Source: Mercurialis annua
Taxonomy: Eukaryota > Streptophyta > Magnoliopsida > Malpighiales > Euphorbiaceae
Assembly (NCBI RefSeq): GCF_937616625.2
Contig: NC_065575.1
Span: forward strand, 23,050,001 to 23,114,000
Length of the DNA stretch: 64,000 nt
Direction of reading: 5' to 3'
In this document: piece by piece, positions 1 to 11,721 of the stretch
Numbering within the stretch: the first letter of the stretch is position 1
Layout of the letters: each line of letters opens with the position of its first letter
Made by a program: the position numbers and the translations under genes
The notes under the pieces: generated by a model
What the model was told of the DNA's origin: nothing
The model's database searches: none
Seen by the model: only the letters and a program-made list of their open reading frames with translations

Positions 1-54
1 AACACATAGCAAGCAATTGGCCTTGGTTTGAAACCAAAGCTCTGATACCAAGTT
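1..54 (-). mobile_element. E1 internal-region edge with PBS
   Basis: This is the start of the internal region of a minus-strand LTR retrotransposon whose remainder lies left of the window. Positions 39-50 read GCTCTGATACCA, the complement of the TGGTATCAGAGC primer-binding site for plant initiator tRNA-Met. It lies four bases from the LTR edge at 55. The match covers 12 bases. No coding sequence can be judged from 54 bases. Confidence 0.85.
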
Positions 55-651
55 TGTCACGACCCATTTTCATGAATCGCAACCGGCGCTAGGGTATGGG
101 TAATGTAGTACCGAAACCCGTAGCTAGCCTATCATTTAACACATAAATACATAAACCTGCAGAAAACCAATGCTCGGGGGCAACCGAGACTTCAGCCTAA
201 ATCTAGCAGATATAATATTCAACAGATAATATAACATGCTTATCCAATTCTGAGTCTAAAAATAGGCATAACATAAATAATCCGAAATAATTACATAACA
301 TGCCAGAGCAATATAACTAGTCAGACCAATCCGACAAACAACTGTAATAAAAATAAAGACGTCTAGTCAACTACTGCGGTCTAAGAATAAAATAGTTTGA
401 CAGTTTATCAAAATAGATGGAACCTCCGAGGAAAAGTAAATGCGGAGATCACCAGACTCTCTCAGATCATAACCCTGGGAAAAATTGGGAAAACAACGGG
501 GTCAGATATACTGAGATGAGTTCATACCACTATTTACATTTATTAAGTGGAAAACCTTTAAAACGTTTAAAACATTTAATAACGATATTATAGATAATAG
601 TTGGAACCCTGATCCACAATTCTAAATAATAATCATAATCCAATAGGTCTG

Positions 652-770
652 GTCCCGAGAGCTGAGCTACACCGAGTTACCACTGACCACACTTATACCA
701 GAGTCCCGAGAGCTGAGCTACACCGAGTTACTCTACCTGGTCCCGAGAGCTATGCTCACACCGAGTTACC
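652..770. repeat. Triplicated CCCGAGAGCT block in E1
   Basis: There are three copies of a block starting TCCCGAGAGCTGAGC and ending CACCGAGTTAC, with unequal spacers. The third copy has diverged in the middle. The same LTR position carries a 55-bp tandem repeat in E5 and GAGATACGTCTC repeats in E7, so this is a local hotspot of duplication. Confidence 0.7.
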
Positions 771-818
771 ACATTTCCATATATACCTTACCCAGATCAA
801 TACCGGTGCGCACGCAGT

Positions 819-837
819 CCTAATGATGCCCATTAGG
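819..837 (-). other. Conserved LTR hairpin 1, E1
   Basis: CCTAATG-ATGCC-CATTAGG forms a seven-pair stem with a five-base loop. It follows the conserved ACCGGTGCGCACGCAGT and precedes GTAGCATGTTCC. The stem sequence differs from the other LTR copies, but pairing is kept by matched changes. Confidence 0.75.
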
Positions 838-2573
838 TAGCATGTTCCAACTAAGAGCCATAATATAAAAACAGTTCGAAATATACGTACAGTATATATA
901 TTTAATATTAAAATATCAATTTACTTAATAAAGCGGTAAATAGTAAATACAAACTCACAGCTTGCTAATCCGCGTGAAATACCGGCAAGCAACTAACTCT
1001 GGTTCGCCTCTGAAGCACGAACAGTAGACGAGTCTAGACAAATAAAATAATTATTAAAATCAGACCCTAACTCTAAAGAGTACTAGACACCACATAGGAC
1101 TAGCACAAATAACACGTCGGAATAAATAATCCAAGGCACACACAAATAATACCCATTAGGTAATAAAACCCAATTAATATAAGTCTATTGAGTTCTCGCT
1201 TATAATTCAATTTAAAAATATTATTTAATAATTTTAAATAATAAATAATTTCCAAATAGTGGGTTAGCCGAGTTACCAATAACTACCAAGCTAACCTCAC
1301 TTGTCGGGTGACCCAAGTCTAACCCGATTCAAAACGTTTATCAAATATAAACCCGAGTCTATATTTATAAAATAATTCCATAAAATAATATACCATTTTA
1401 AAAGCGGAACTCAATAACTTCAATTTCAAGTAACCCAAGTTACACCCCAAAAATCTAACCATTTTAAGTTTATAAAAGTTTAGGGACTAAATTGCACTTT
1501 AGCCAATTAGGGACTAAACAGTACTTTTTCCAATTAGGGACTAAATTGTACTTTAGCCAATTTGGTATCCAAACTCAATTTAATTGCTTTTGTTTATAAT
1601 TAAAATAAAATATGAAGTTACTAACCAAAAACTTAGGTTAAATAAGTTTTAAAACGTTTAGGGGTCAAATTGTAATTTAGCCAATTTATACCAAATCGAA
1701 ATTCAAAGTTAAATATAAATTCCCGAGTATTTATATTAACTCGATTTATAATTGATTATTGTTTTCGATATTTAATTAGTAAATCAAAATAAAATTCAAG
1801 TTATTAGGTAAAGTTAAACTTAAATGATTAATTTATTTTGATCAAAACAATTGCATGATTGAAATGTTCATTTGTCCATCTCTTTCCTTTTAAACAAAAG
1901 CAATCCCCGCCATCACCTACAATTCCATAACTGAACATGATTTCTAAACCTTAATTCATTCAATTATAAAGCTAGCACATCAAGCTTTATCAAGAACAAT
2001 CTGAAACTTAATCTATCAATTAAAACCAAAATCAAACTTCAACACCAATAACAAAACCGTAGCAATTCATACAAAAAAAAAAGAAATGGCAGGATCATGG
2101 CGTGACAACGGATAGATTTAACACCACACTATCAAATCGTTTATGAGCCATCACATCCCTAAAGATTTAGCACATTGAAACACAACAAGATCAAGCCAAA
2201 TGAAAAGAAATGGTTCGGCAGAAACCATAATCTCAAGAACAGTTTATAGCATTTCTAAAACGGAAACCGTACGGCGAATGGAAACGAGGTCGATCACGTA
2301 CCGTTCAACGAAAACGAGGTGGGGAATCGAAGGTATATGAGTCTAGAACGTCTGAGATCAAACGGTTTTGATTTCGATCTAGAAACGAGCAAGAACGAAT
2401 CAGAAAACCGAAAGGCATTTCAAAATGAAAACTGAAATTTAACGAAACCAGAAAACTTACTGAACAGCGACCTTTGGAGGACGATAACAGCTTCGATATT
2501 CAGCGAATGGACAAGAGGAAAACGGCTAGGGTTTGTTTGCAGCGTGATGAAGGTTTTCTGTTTAGAAGTCGAC

Positions 2574-2581
2574 TTTAAATA
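2574..2581 (-). promoter_or_regulatory. Possible TATA box of E1 LTR
   Basis: TATTTAAA on the minus strand lies about 360 bp from the U3 end. This is the same distance as the better TATATAAA box in the related E7 LTR. The match is weak and rests mainly on position. Confidence 0.35.
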
Positions 2582-2645
2582 TCGAGAGGAGATGGGTCGA
2601 AAATGAGTACGAAGTGGGCTGGACGCAAGGTTCAAAAGCTGCTAT

Positions 2646-2770
2646 GATTCCCGAACGGGAATGGCCTTTCAGGCCATGATTCCCGTTCGGGAATGCCTGG
2701 TCTCGAACGAGACCAGGCCCAAAAAAAAAGAGATTCCCGTTCGGGAATTCCAATTCCCGAACGGGAATGA
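2646..2770. repeat. Palindromic ATTCCCGTTCGGGAAT array in E1
   Basis: The 16-base near-palindrome ATTCCCGTTCGGGAAT, or its complement, occurs four times. Two further inverted pairs, GGCCTTTCAGGCC and CTGGTCTCGAACGAGACCAG, lie among them. The array sits in U3, upstream of the possible TATA box. It is GC-rich against an AT-rich background and gives rise to the short frame at 2562-2753, which I do not regard as a gene. Confidence 0.8.
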
Positions 2771-2940
2771 ATGAATTCTATTTTTTTTTTATTTTTGAAT
2801 TAAATATATAATTGGTTAAACCAATAAACCACACCCAAACCAAACAACTCGAACCAAGCCACTAATATCGAGATTACTTCAAAACGACCGGGAAAAATGT
2901 CGGAATTTAAATGTAAAAAAAATGTAAAATTTTACGGGAT

Positions 2941-5900
2941 AAATCGCTAAAAAAGTGAAATGTTTGGATTTGTTTTGTAACGTTTTAAACGTTTGGATTG
3001 GTTTCGTAACGTTTTAAACTTTTGGTTTAATCGCTAAAAGTGTAAAAAGTGCAGATTTGTTTCATAATGTTTAAAATGTTTGGCTTAAATTGCTAAAAAG
3101 GTGAAATTGTTAAATTAGTTTCGTAACAGTTTTAAACGTTTGGCTTAAATCGCAAAAAAGGTGAAATGTTTGGTTTTGTTTCGTAACGTTTGTAAACGTT
3201 TGGCTTAAATCGCTAAAAATAAGAAACGTTTGGATTTGTTTCGTAACAGTTTTGAAAGTTTTGCTTAATTCGCTAAAATATGTAACGTTTGTCTTTGTTT
3301 CGTAACATTTGGCTTAAATTGCTAAAAAGATGGAATGTTTGGTTTTATTTCATAACGTTTGTAAACGTTTGGCTTAAATCGCTAAGAAGGTGAAACGTTT
3401 GGATTTGTTTCGTAACAGTTTTAAAAGTTTTGCTTAAATCGCTAAAAAGGTACAACGTTTGGCTTTGTTTCGTAACGTTTGTAAACTTTTGGATTAAATC
3501 GCTAAAAAGGTGAAACGTTTGGATTTGTTTTGTAACGTTTTAAATATTTGGATTGGCTTCGTAACGTTTTAAACGTTTGGCTTAAATAGCGAAAAAGGTG
3601 AACTTGGATTTTTTTTGAAACATTTGTAAACGTTTGGCTTGAATCGCTAAAAAGGTGAACCATTTGATTTTGTTACATAACGTTTGTAAACGTTTGGCTT
3701 ATATTACTAAAAAAGGTGAAACGTTTGGATTTGTTTCGTAACATTTTAAACTTTTGGATTGATTTAGTAATGCTTTAAAAGTTTGGATTAAATCGTTAAA
3801 AAGGTGAAGCATTTGGCTTTGTTTCGTAACGTTTGTAAACTTTTGGCTTAAATCGCTAAAAAGGTGAAACATTTAGGTTTTTCGTAAAGTTTTATACGTT
3901 TGAATTAGTTTTGCAATGTTTTAAACGTTTGGCTTAAATCGCTAAAAAGGGGAAACGTTTGGATTTTTTTCGTAGCGTTTGTAAACGTTTGGCTTAAATG
4001 GCCAAAAAGGTGAAAGGTTTAGATTAGTTTCGTAACGTTTGTAAATGTTTGGCTTAAATCGCTAAAATTGTGAAATGTTTGGATTTGTTTCGTAACGTTT
4101 GTAAACGTTTGGCTTAAATTGCTAAAAAGGCGAAACGTTTGGATTTGTTTAGTAACGTTTTAAACGTTTAGATTGGTTCCTAATGTCTTAAATGTTTGGT
4201 TTAAATCGCTTAAAAGGTGAAACGTTTGGATTTGTTTCGTAATGTTTGTAAACATTTGTCTTAAATCACTAAAAAGGTGAAACATTTGATTTTGTTTCGT
4301 AACATTTGTAAACCTTTAGCTTAAAACGATAAAAATGTGAACATTTGGATTTGTTTTGTAACGTTTTTAAACGTTTGGATTGGTTTTGTAACGTTTTAAA
4401 CTTTTGGGTTAAATCGCTAAAAACGTGAAACGTTTGGATTTGTTTCGTAATTTTTGTAAACGTTTGGCTTAGATCGGTAAAAAATGGGAAACGTTAGGAT
4501 TTGTTTCGTAACGTTTGTAAACATTTGGCTTAAATCGCTAAAAAGGAAAAACGTTTGGATTTGTTTTGTAACGTTTGTAAACGTTTGGCTTCAATCGCTA
4601 AAAAGGTGAAACGTTTGGTTTTGTTTCTAACGTTTAAACTTTTGGCTTTAATTGCCTTAAAGGGAAAACGTTTTCTTTTGTTTCATAATGTATGTAAACA
4701 TTTGTCTTAACTCGGTAAAAAGGTGAAATGTTTGGATTTGATTCGTAACGTTTTAAACATTTGGATTTGTTTTGTAACGTTTTAAACGTTTGGATTGGTT
4801 TCATAATGTTTCTAAACGTTTGGCTTAAATCGCTAAAAATGGGAAACGTTTGGATTTATTTCGTAAAGTTTTAAACGTTTGGATTGGTTTCATAACGTTT
4901 TAAACTTCTGGATAAATCGCTAAAAATATGAAACATTTGGGTTTGTTTCGTAACGTTTTAAATGTTTGGCTTAAATTGCTAAAAAGGTGAAATGTTTGGA
5001 TTAGTTTCGTAACGTTTGTAAATGTTGGCTTTAATTGCTAAAAAAGGTGAAATGTTTGGCTTTGTTTCGTAACGTTTGTAAACCTTTGGCTTAAATTGCT
5101 AAAAAAAGGGGAACGTTTGGTTTTGTTAATTTATAATCGTTTGGCTTAAATAGCTAAAAAGATGAAACATTTGGATTTGTTTTGTAATGTTTTAAACATT
5201 TGGATTGGCTTCGTAACATTTTAAAAGTTTGGCTTAAATCGCTAAAAAGGTGAAACATTTGGATTTGTTTTGTAACATTTGTAAACGTTTGGCTTTAATC
5301 GCTAAAAAGGTGAACATTTGGTTTTGTTTCGTAACGTTTGTAAACGTTTGGCTTAAATCGCTAAACAGGTGAAAAGTTTGGATTTGTTTCGTAACACTTT
5401 AAACGTTTGGATTTATTTCGTAGCGTTTTAAACATTTGGCTTAAATCGCTAAAAAGGTGAAGCGTTTGGATTTGTTTCGTAACGTTTGTAAACTTTTGGC
5501 TTTAACTGCTAAAAAGGTGAAAGATTTGGTTTGTTTCGTAACGTTTGTAAATGTTTGGCTTAAATCGCTAAAAATGGAAAACGTATGGATTTGTTTCGTA
5601 ACGTTTGCAAACGTTTGGCTGAAATCGCTAAAAAGGTTAAATTTTTGGGTTTTTTTCGTAACGTTTAAACGTTTGAATTGGTTTCGTAATGTCTTAAATG
5701 TTTGGCTTAAATCATTGAAAAGGGGAAACATTTGGATTTGTTTCGTAACGTTTGTAAACATTTGTCTTAAATCGCAAAAACGGTGAAACGTTATGTTTTG
5801 TTCCGTAACATTTGTAAACGTTTGGCTTAAATTTATAAAAAAGTGAAACATTTGGATTTTTTGTAATGTTTTAAACGTTTGGATTTGTTTCGTAACTTTT

Positions 5901-7175
5901 GAAACCATTGGCTGAAATCGCTAAAAAGGCGAAACGTTTGGATTTGTTTCGTAACGTTTGTAAACGTTTGGCTTAAATTGTTAAAAAGGTGAAACATTTG
6001 GATTTGTTTCGTAACGTTTAAACGTTTGGCTTAAATCGCCAAAAATGGGAAACGTTTGGATTTATTTCGTAACGTTTGTAAACTTTTGCCTTCAATCGCT
6101 AAAAAGCTGAAACGTTTGGTTTTGTTTCGTAAAGTTTGCAAATGTTTGGCTTCAATCACTAAATAGGTGAAACGTTTGGATTTGTTTCTTAACGTTTTAA
6201 ACATTTGGATTGATTTCGTACCGTTTTAAACGTTTTGCTTAAATCGCTAAAAAGGTGAAACATTTGGATTTGTTTCGCAACGTTTTAAATGTTTGTCTTG
6301 AATCGCTAAAACGGTGAAACGTTTGGATTTGTTTCTTAACGTTTTAAACGTTTGGATTGGTTTAATAACGTTTTAAACTTTTGGCTTAAATTGCTAAAAA
6401 TATGAAATGTTTGGATTTGATTCGTAACGTTTATAAACGTTTTGATTAAATCGCTAAAAAGGTGAAACGTTAGGATTTGTTTCGTAACGTTTGTAAACGT
6501 TTGGCTTCAATCTCTAAAAAGGTGAACCATTTGGATTTGTTTCATAATGTTTGTAAACGTTTGGCTTAAATTGCTAAAAATGTGAAATGTTTGGATTTGT
6601 TTTGTAACATTTAGATTTATTTTGTAACGTTTTAAATGTTTTGCTTAAATCGCTAAAAATTTTAAACGTTTGGATTTGTTTCGTAGCGTTTTAAATGTTT
6701 GGATTTGTATTTTTTTTAACTTTTTAAACTTTTAGATTGGTTTTGTAACGTTTTAAATGTTTGGCTTAAATCGCTAAAAATATGAAACGTTTGGAGTTGT
6801 TTCGTAGCGTTTGTAAACATTTGGCTTCAATCGCTAAAAATGTGAAATGTTTGAATTTGTTCTGTAACGTTTGTAAACGTTTGGCTTAAATCGCTAAAAA
6901 GGTGAAACGTTTGGATTTGTTACGTAACGTTTGTAAACGTTTGGCTTAAATCCTTTAAAAGGCGAAACGTTTGGTTTTGTTTCGTAACGTTTGTAAACGT
7001 TTGGCTTAAATTGCTAAAAGGTGAAACATTTGGATTTGTTTCGTAACGTTTTTAACGTTTGGATTGGTTACGTAACTGTTTTAAACGTTTAGCCTAAATC
7101 CCTAAAAAGGGGAAACGTTTGGATTTTTTCGTAACATTTGTAAACGTTTTGCTTAAATTGCAAAAAGGTGAAACT
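2941..7175 (+). repeat. 60-bp satellite array, forward
   Basis: This is a tandem array of 60-bp monomers containing GGTGAAACGTTTGG, then TTTCGTAACGTTTG, then GGCTTAAATCGCTAAAAA. A 90-bp variant inserts one more 30-bp unit containing TTTTAAACGTTTGGATTGG. Monomers diverge by point changes, very often CG to TG or CA within AACGTT. The frames at 5441-5908 (minus) and 5457-5786 (plus) are by-products of a period divisible by three. No gene is seen. Confidence 0.97.
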
Positions 7176-7655
7176 TTTCACCTTTTTAGCGATTTAAGCC
7201 CAACGTTTTTTTGCGATTTAAGCCAAATGTTTAAAACTTTATGAAACAAATCCAAATGTTTCACCTTTTTAGCGATTTAAGCCAAATGTTTACAAATGTT
7301 ACGAAACAAATCTAAACGTTACGAAACCAATCCAAACGTTTAAAACGTTGCGGAACAAATCCAAACATTTTCCCGTTTTAGCTATTTAAGCCAAACATTT
7401 AAAATGTTACAAAACAAATCCAAATGTTTCACCATTTTGCCAAATGTTACGAAACTAAACCAAACGTTTCACCTTTTTAGCGATTTAAGCCAAACGTTCA
7501 CAAACGTTACGAAACCAATTCAAATGTTTAAAATGTTACAAAACCAGTCTAAACGTTTAAAACAAATCCAAACGTTTCACCTTTTTAGCGATTTAAGCCA
7601 AAAGTTTAAAACGTTATGAAACAAACTAAACACTTTACCTTTTTAGCAATTTAAG
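7176..7655 (-). repeat. Inverted satellite module 1
   Basis: Monomers switch to the opposite strand here. The left junction is a near-perfect palindrome, GGTGAAACTTTTCACC. Monomers return to forward at about 7656. The module contains irregular pieces, such as a truncated 'TTTTTTGCGATTTAAGCC' unit, that recur in the later modules, so the modules are copies and not independent flips. Confidence 0.85.
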
Positions 7656-9864
7656 CCAAACGTTTGGATTTGTTTCGCAATGTTTATTTACGTTTGGCTT
7701 ATATCGATAAAAAGATGAAACGTTTGGATTTGTTTTGTAACGTTTGTAAACGTTTGGCTTAAATCGCTAAAAAGGTGAAACGTTTGACTTTGTTTGGTAA
7801 GGTTTGTAAACGTTTGGCTTAAATCGCTAAAAAGGTGAAACGTTTGGATTTTTTTCGTAACGTTTGTAAACGTTTGGCTTAAATCGCTAAAAACGGGAAA
7901 CATTTGGATTGGTTTGTAAACGTTTGGCTTAAATCGCTAAAAATGTTAAACGTTTGGATTTGTTTCGTAACATTTTAAATGTTTGGATTGGTTTCGTAAG
8001 GTTTGTAAACGTTTCACCTTTTTAGCGATTTAAGCCAAACATTTAAATGTTTGGCTTAAATCGCTAACATTGGGAAACCTTAGGATTTGTTTCGTAACAT
8101 TTTAAACGTTTGGTTTATATTGCTAAAAACGTTTTAAATGTTTGGATTAAATCGCTAAAAAGGTGAAACGTTTGGATTTGTTTCGTAACGTTTTAAAAGT
8201 TTGGATTGGTTTTGTAACGTTTTAAACCTTTGACTTAAATCGCTAAAAAGGTTAAACGTTTGGATTTCTTTCGTAATGTTTGTAAACGTTTTGGCTTATA
8301 TAGTTAAAAATGTGAAACGTTTAGATTTGTTTCGTAACTTTTGTAAATGTTTGGCTTAAATCGCTAAATATGTAAAACATTTGGATTTGTTTCGTAACGT
8401 TTGTAAACATTTGGCTTAAATCACTAAAACGGTGAAACGTTTGGATTGGTTTCGTATCGTTTTAAACGTTTAGCTTAAATCGCTAAAAAGGGGAAACGTT
8501 TGGTTTTGTTTTGTAACGATTGGCTTAAATTGCTAAAAAAGTGAAATGTTTGGATTTTTTTAGTAACGTTTTAAACATTTGAATTAGTTTCGCAATGTTT
8601 GTAAACGTTTGGCTTAAATTGCAAAAAAGGGGAAACGTTTGGTTTTGTTTCGTGACGTTTGTAAACATTTGGCTTAAATTGCTTAATAGGTGAAACGTTT
8701 CGATTTGTTTCGTAACGTTATAAATGTTTGAATTTGTTTCGTAACGTTTGTAAAAGTTTGGATTTTTTTCATAACGTTTTAAACGTTTGGATTGGTTTCG
8801 TAACATTTGTAAATATTTGGCTAAATCACTTAAAATGTGTAACGTTTGGATTTGTTTCGTAACGTTTGTTAACTTTTGGGTTGGTTTCGTAATGTTTTAA
8901 ATGTTTGGCTTAAATCGCTAAAAAATGTGAAACGTTTCGATCTATTTCGTAGCATTTGTAAACGTTTCACTTAAATCGCAAAAAAGGTGAAACGTTTGGA
9001 ATTGTTTTGTAAAGATTTTGGTTTCGTAACGTTTGTAAACGTTTTGCTTAAATCTCTAAAAAAGGGAAACGTTTGGTTTACTTTCGTAACATTTGTAAAC
9101 TTTTGGCTTAAATCGCTAAAAAGGTGAAACATTTGGATTTGTTTCGTAACGTTTGTAAACGTTTGGCTTTAATAGCTAAAAATGTGAAACATTTGGATTT
9201 GTTTCGTAAAGTTTGTAATCATTTGGCTTAAATCGTTAAAAAGGCGAAATGTTTGGATTTGTTTCGTAATGTTTGTAAATGTTTGGCTTAAATAGCTAAA
9301 AAGGTGAAACATATGGATTTGTTTCGTAACGTTTGTAAATGTTTGGCTTAAATCGCTAAAAATATGAAACGTTTGGATTTGTTTCTTAACGTTTTAAACG
9401 TTTGGATTGGTTTTGTAACGTTTGTAAAAGTTTGGCTAAATTGCTAAAAAGGTGAAACGTTTGGAGTTGTTTCGTAACGTTTTAAACGTTTGGATTAGTT
9501 TCGTAACATTTGTAAACGTTTGGCTTATATCGCTAAAAAGGTGAAACGTTTGGATATGTTTCGTATCGTTTTCAATGTTTGGATTTGTTTCGTAACGTTT
9601 GTAAATGTTTGGCTTAAATCGCTAAAAAGGTGAACCGTTTGGATTTGTTTCGTAACGTTTGTAACTGTTTGGCATAAATCGCTAAAAAGGTGAAACGTTT
9701 GGATTTGTTTCGTAAAGTTTGTAAACATTTGGCTTCAATCGTTAAAAAGGTGAATTGTTTGGATTGGTTTCGCAACGTTATAAACGTTTGGATTGGTTTT
9801 ATAACGTTTTAAATGTTTGGCTTACATTTCTAAAAAGGTGAAACGTTTGGTTTTGCTTCATACA
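7656..9864 (+). repeat. 60-bp satellite array, forward
   Basis: This continues the forward array up to the E2 insertion. A micro-inversion of one monomer at about 8012-8042 makes a long stem (AAACGTTTCACC ... AAACATTTAAATGTTTGG). The stretch from about 8540 onward matches the satellite on both sides of E6 (32840-33163 plus 41701-42580), which marks a higher-order duplication. Confidence 0.95.
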
Positions 9865-11721
9865 TGTCACGACCCAATTTCAAGAATCGTGATCGGCGCA
9901 AGGGTATGGGTATGGTCGTACCAAAACCCGTAGCAAGCCTTGCAGAAAACAAATAAACATTTAAACCTGTAGAAAACTGCTCGAGGGCAACCGAGACTCC
10001 AACCTAAGTCTAGCAATTAATATTACAATTCTAATATAAATAACTTGAACACCTGAAATGCTCAACAACATGCCTTATATATAATAATAAAATATCCTAG
10101 AGTAAACATGCCAATAATAAAGAATCGATCAAATTGACAATTCTAAAGTGTAATAACAAATGTAATATATAAACTAGTTCTGCTGCGGTCTAAGAGTTCA
10201 AAAACGGTAACTAGTTTAAATAATATAAAAACCTCTGAGGAATCAAAAGAATCGGAGTGGATCGGCTTTCAAATCATAAACCTGAAAAATTTGGAAAAAC
10301 AACGGGGTTAGATATACTGAGGTGAGTTCGCAATACTATTTACATTTATTAAGTTTAAAACTCTTAAATAAAAACATTTTATACTAATATGGTATGATTA
10401 TGGAAAATAGTATTGAAATGATCCCAGCGTAAGTATGACATAGCATAGTGATAAACCCATAGTGGACGGAAACAAATCCTCGTCATATATACCAGCGTAA
10501 GCAAGACATTAGTCTGCAGATTCCCAGAGTACTTACCGGTGCACACAGTCTCGATACAAGCCTATCGAGCAGCTCGTTTCAATCCAGATCCATAATCCGT
10601 AAAAATAGTTCAAAAGCATTTATGATATTAAAATATGATGCGGTACTTGATAAAGCAGTAAATAGCACTACAAGTTCACTACTTGCTTATCCACGTGATC
10701 TTGGCAAACAACTAACCATGGTTCGACTCCTGAGCGCGGGTAGTCGAAGAGTCTAAAATAATAAATAAGTTAATATCCGAACAACCCCTAACTCTAAGAT
10801 TACTAGACACCACATAGGACTAGCACAATTAATAAGTCAGATAAAATCACAGAGAAACACAATTCTCAAATAAATTATAATGCCGTAATAATTCAAGACT
10901 ACTGAGTTCGCACTTAAATCCAATCCGAAAATATTATTAAAATAAATGATAAATAAATAATTCCATTTCTCAAATATTGGGTTAGCCGAATTTCTTAAAA
11001 CTATCAAGCTATAGCCACATGTCGGGCGACCCAAGTCTAACCCGACCCAACCAAATAAAACCAGAATTATAAACCACAGTTTATAATTTAGTATTTAATA
11101 AAATATTAATTAATATCAAAGTAGAACTCAATAGCTTAAAGCCCAAGTAATTATGATTATTGGCAAAATATCTCAAATAATTATATAGCAAAATAAAGCT
11201 AAAATATAACTTTAATCCCAAAGGCATTCTAAACCAAAAATCTTAATTATCGATTAAATAATAATTAATAATAATAATTAATTTAAATTTATATATACTC
11301 AAATATTATTTTTAGGTCTTAAAAATAATATAATTAATTTGACAAACTTTCAAATTAAATAAAATCCCCAATTCTTATTTAATATAGTCAATATATAAAA
11401 TCACATATAAACTATGATAAAATTAATATTAATTTAAATTTAAAATATTAATGCCCAAAGTAGTTTCAAATTATAAATAATATTATTATTTAAATCGCCA
11501 ATTAATAAGTTGAAACCAATTTTGCAAATTGAAATCAAAAATCAATTAAAACAGTTAAAAGATAAGTTTAGGAATCAATAAATTTAAGACACAAAAACTC
11601 AATGACCAAAATTGACCATTACCCAAAAACAATTCAAAATGGCCAATCATCCCTTGCCATGTCATCATCTTCCTTAATATACAAAACAAGTTAACAACCC
11701 AACATGTACAGAGGAAAAACG
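9865..11721 (-). mobile_element. E2 truncated LTR, subfamily A
   Basis: The element begins with the U5 end TGTCACGACCC and shares subfamily A landmarks with E1: the CTCGAGGGCAACCGAGACT block, CTGCGGTCTAAGAG and an ACGGGGT...ATACTGAG block. It then stops near ACATGTACAGAGG and passes into satellite at about 11722 without the expected U3 end. Roughly 0.8-1 kb of U3, including any promoter, is missing. No target duplication is seen. It is a degraded copy. Confidence 0.8.
10550..10569 (-). other. Conserved LTR hairpin 1, E2
   Basis: CTCGATA-CAAGCC-TATCGAG makes a seven-pair stem with a six-base loop, placed between ACCGGTGCACACAGT and GCAGCTCG. Four of the seven stem pairs differ from E1, all by paired change. 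Confidence 0.75.

Larger units (their letters stand above)
55..2940 (-). mobile_element. E1 5' LTR, subfamily A
   Basis: This long LTR of about 2.89 kb is read on the minus strand. Its U5 end (plus-strand TGTCACGACCC) is at 55. Its U3 end should read CGGGATATTACA, as in the related LTR at 55771, but it stops at ACGGGAT and runs straight into satellite. The last few bases and any target duplication on that side are therefore lost. A short repeat 'ATA' at the break would fit a microhomology deletion. Inside are three copies of an 'AATTAGGGACTAAA' motif near 1490-1560, a triplicated 'TCCCGAGAGCTGAGC' block at about 652-770, and a palindromic array at 2646-2770. Reading frames in it, such as 2420-2635, have no domain and are judged chance. 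Confidence 0.85.

Noticed and set aside
55..2940. Reading the LTRs as plus-strand elements starting at TGTCACGACCC
   Set aside because: The PBS complement lies outside that end and the polypurine tract lies at the GTATTACA end (seen complete in E6), so the sense strand is minus for E1-E6.
5441..5908. Open frame of 155 codons on the minus strand in the satellite
   Set aside because: It is made of 20-residue repeats that follow the 60-bp monomer, and an overlapping frame (5457-5786) exists on the other strand. No start context, domain or gene structure supports it.
2941..9864. Centromere identity by a CENP-B box
   Set aside because: I see no match to the CENP-B box pattern. Whether the array binds CENH3 cannot be told from sequence.
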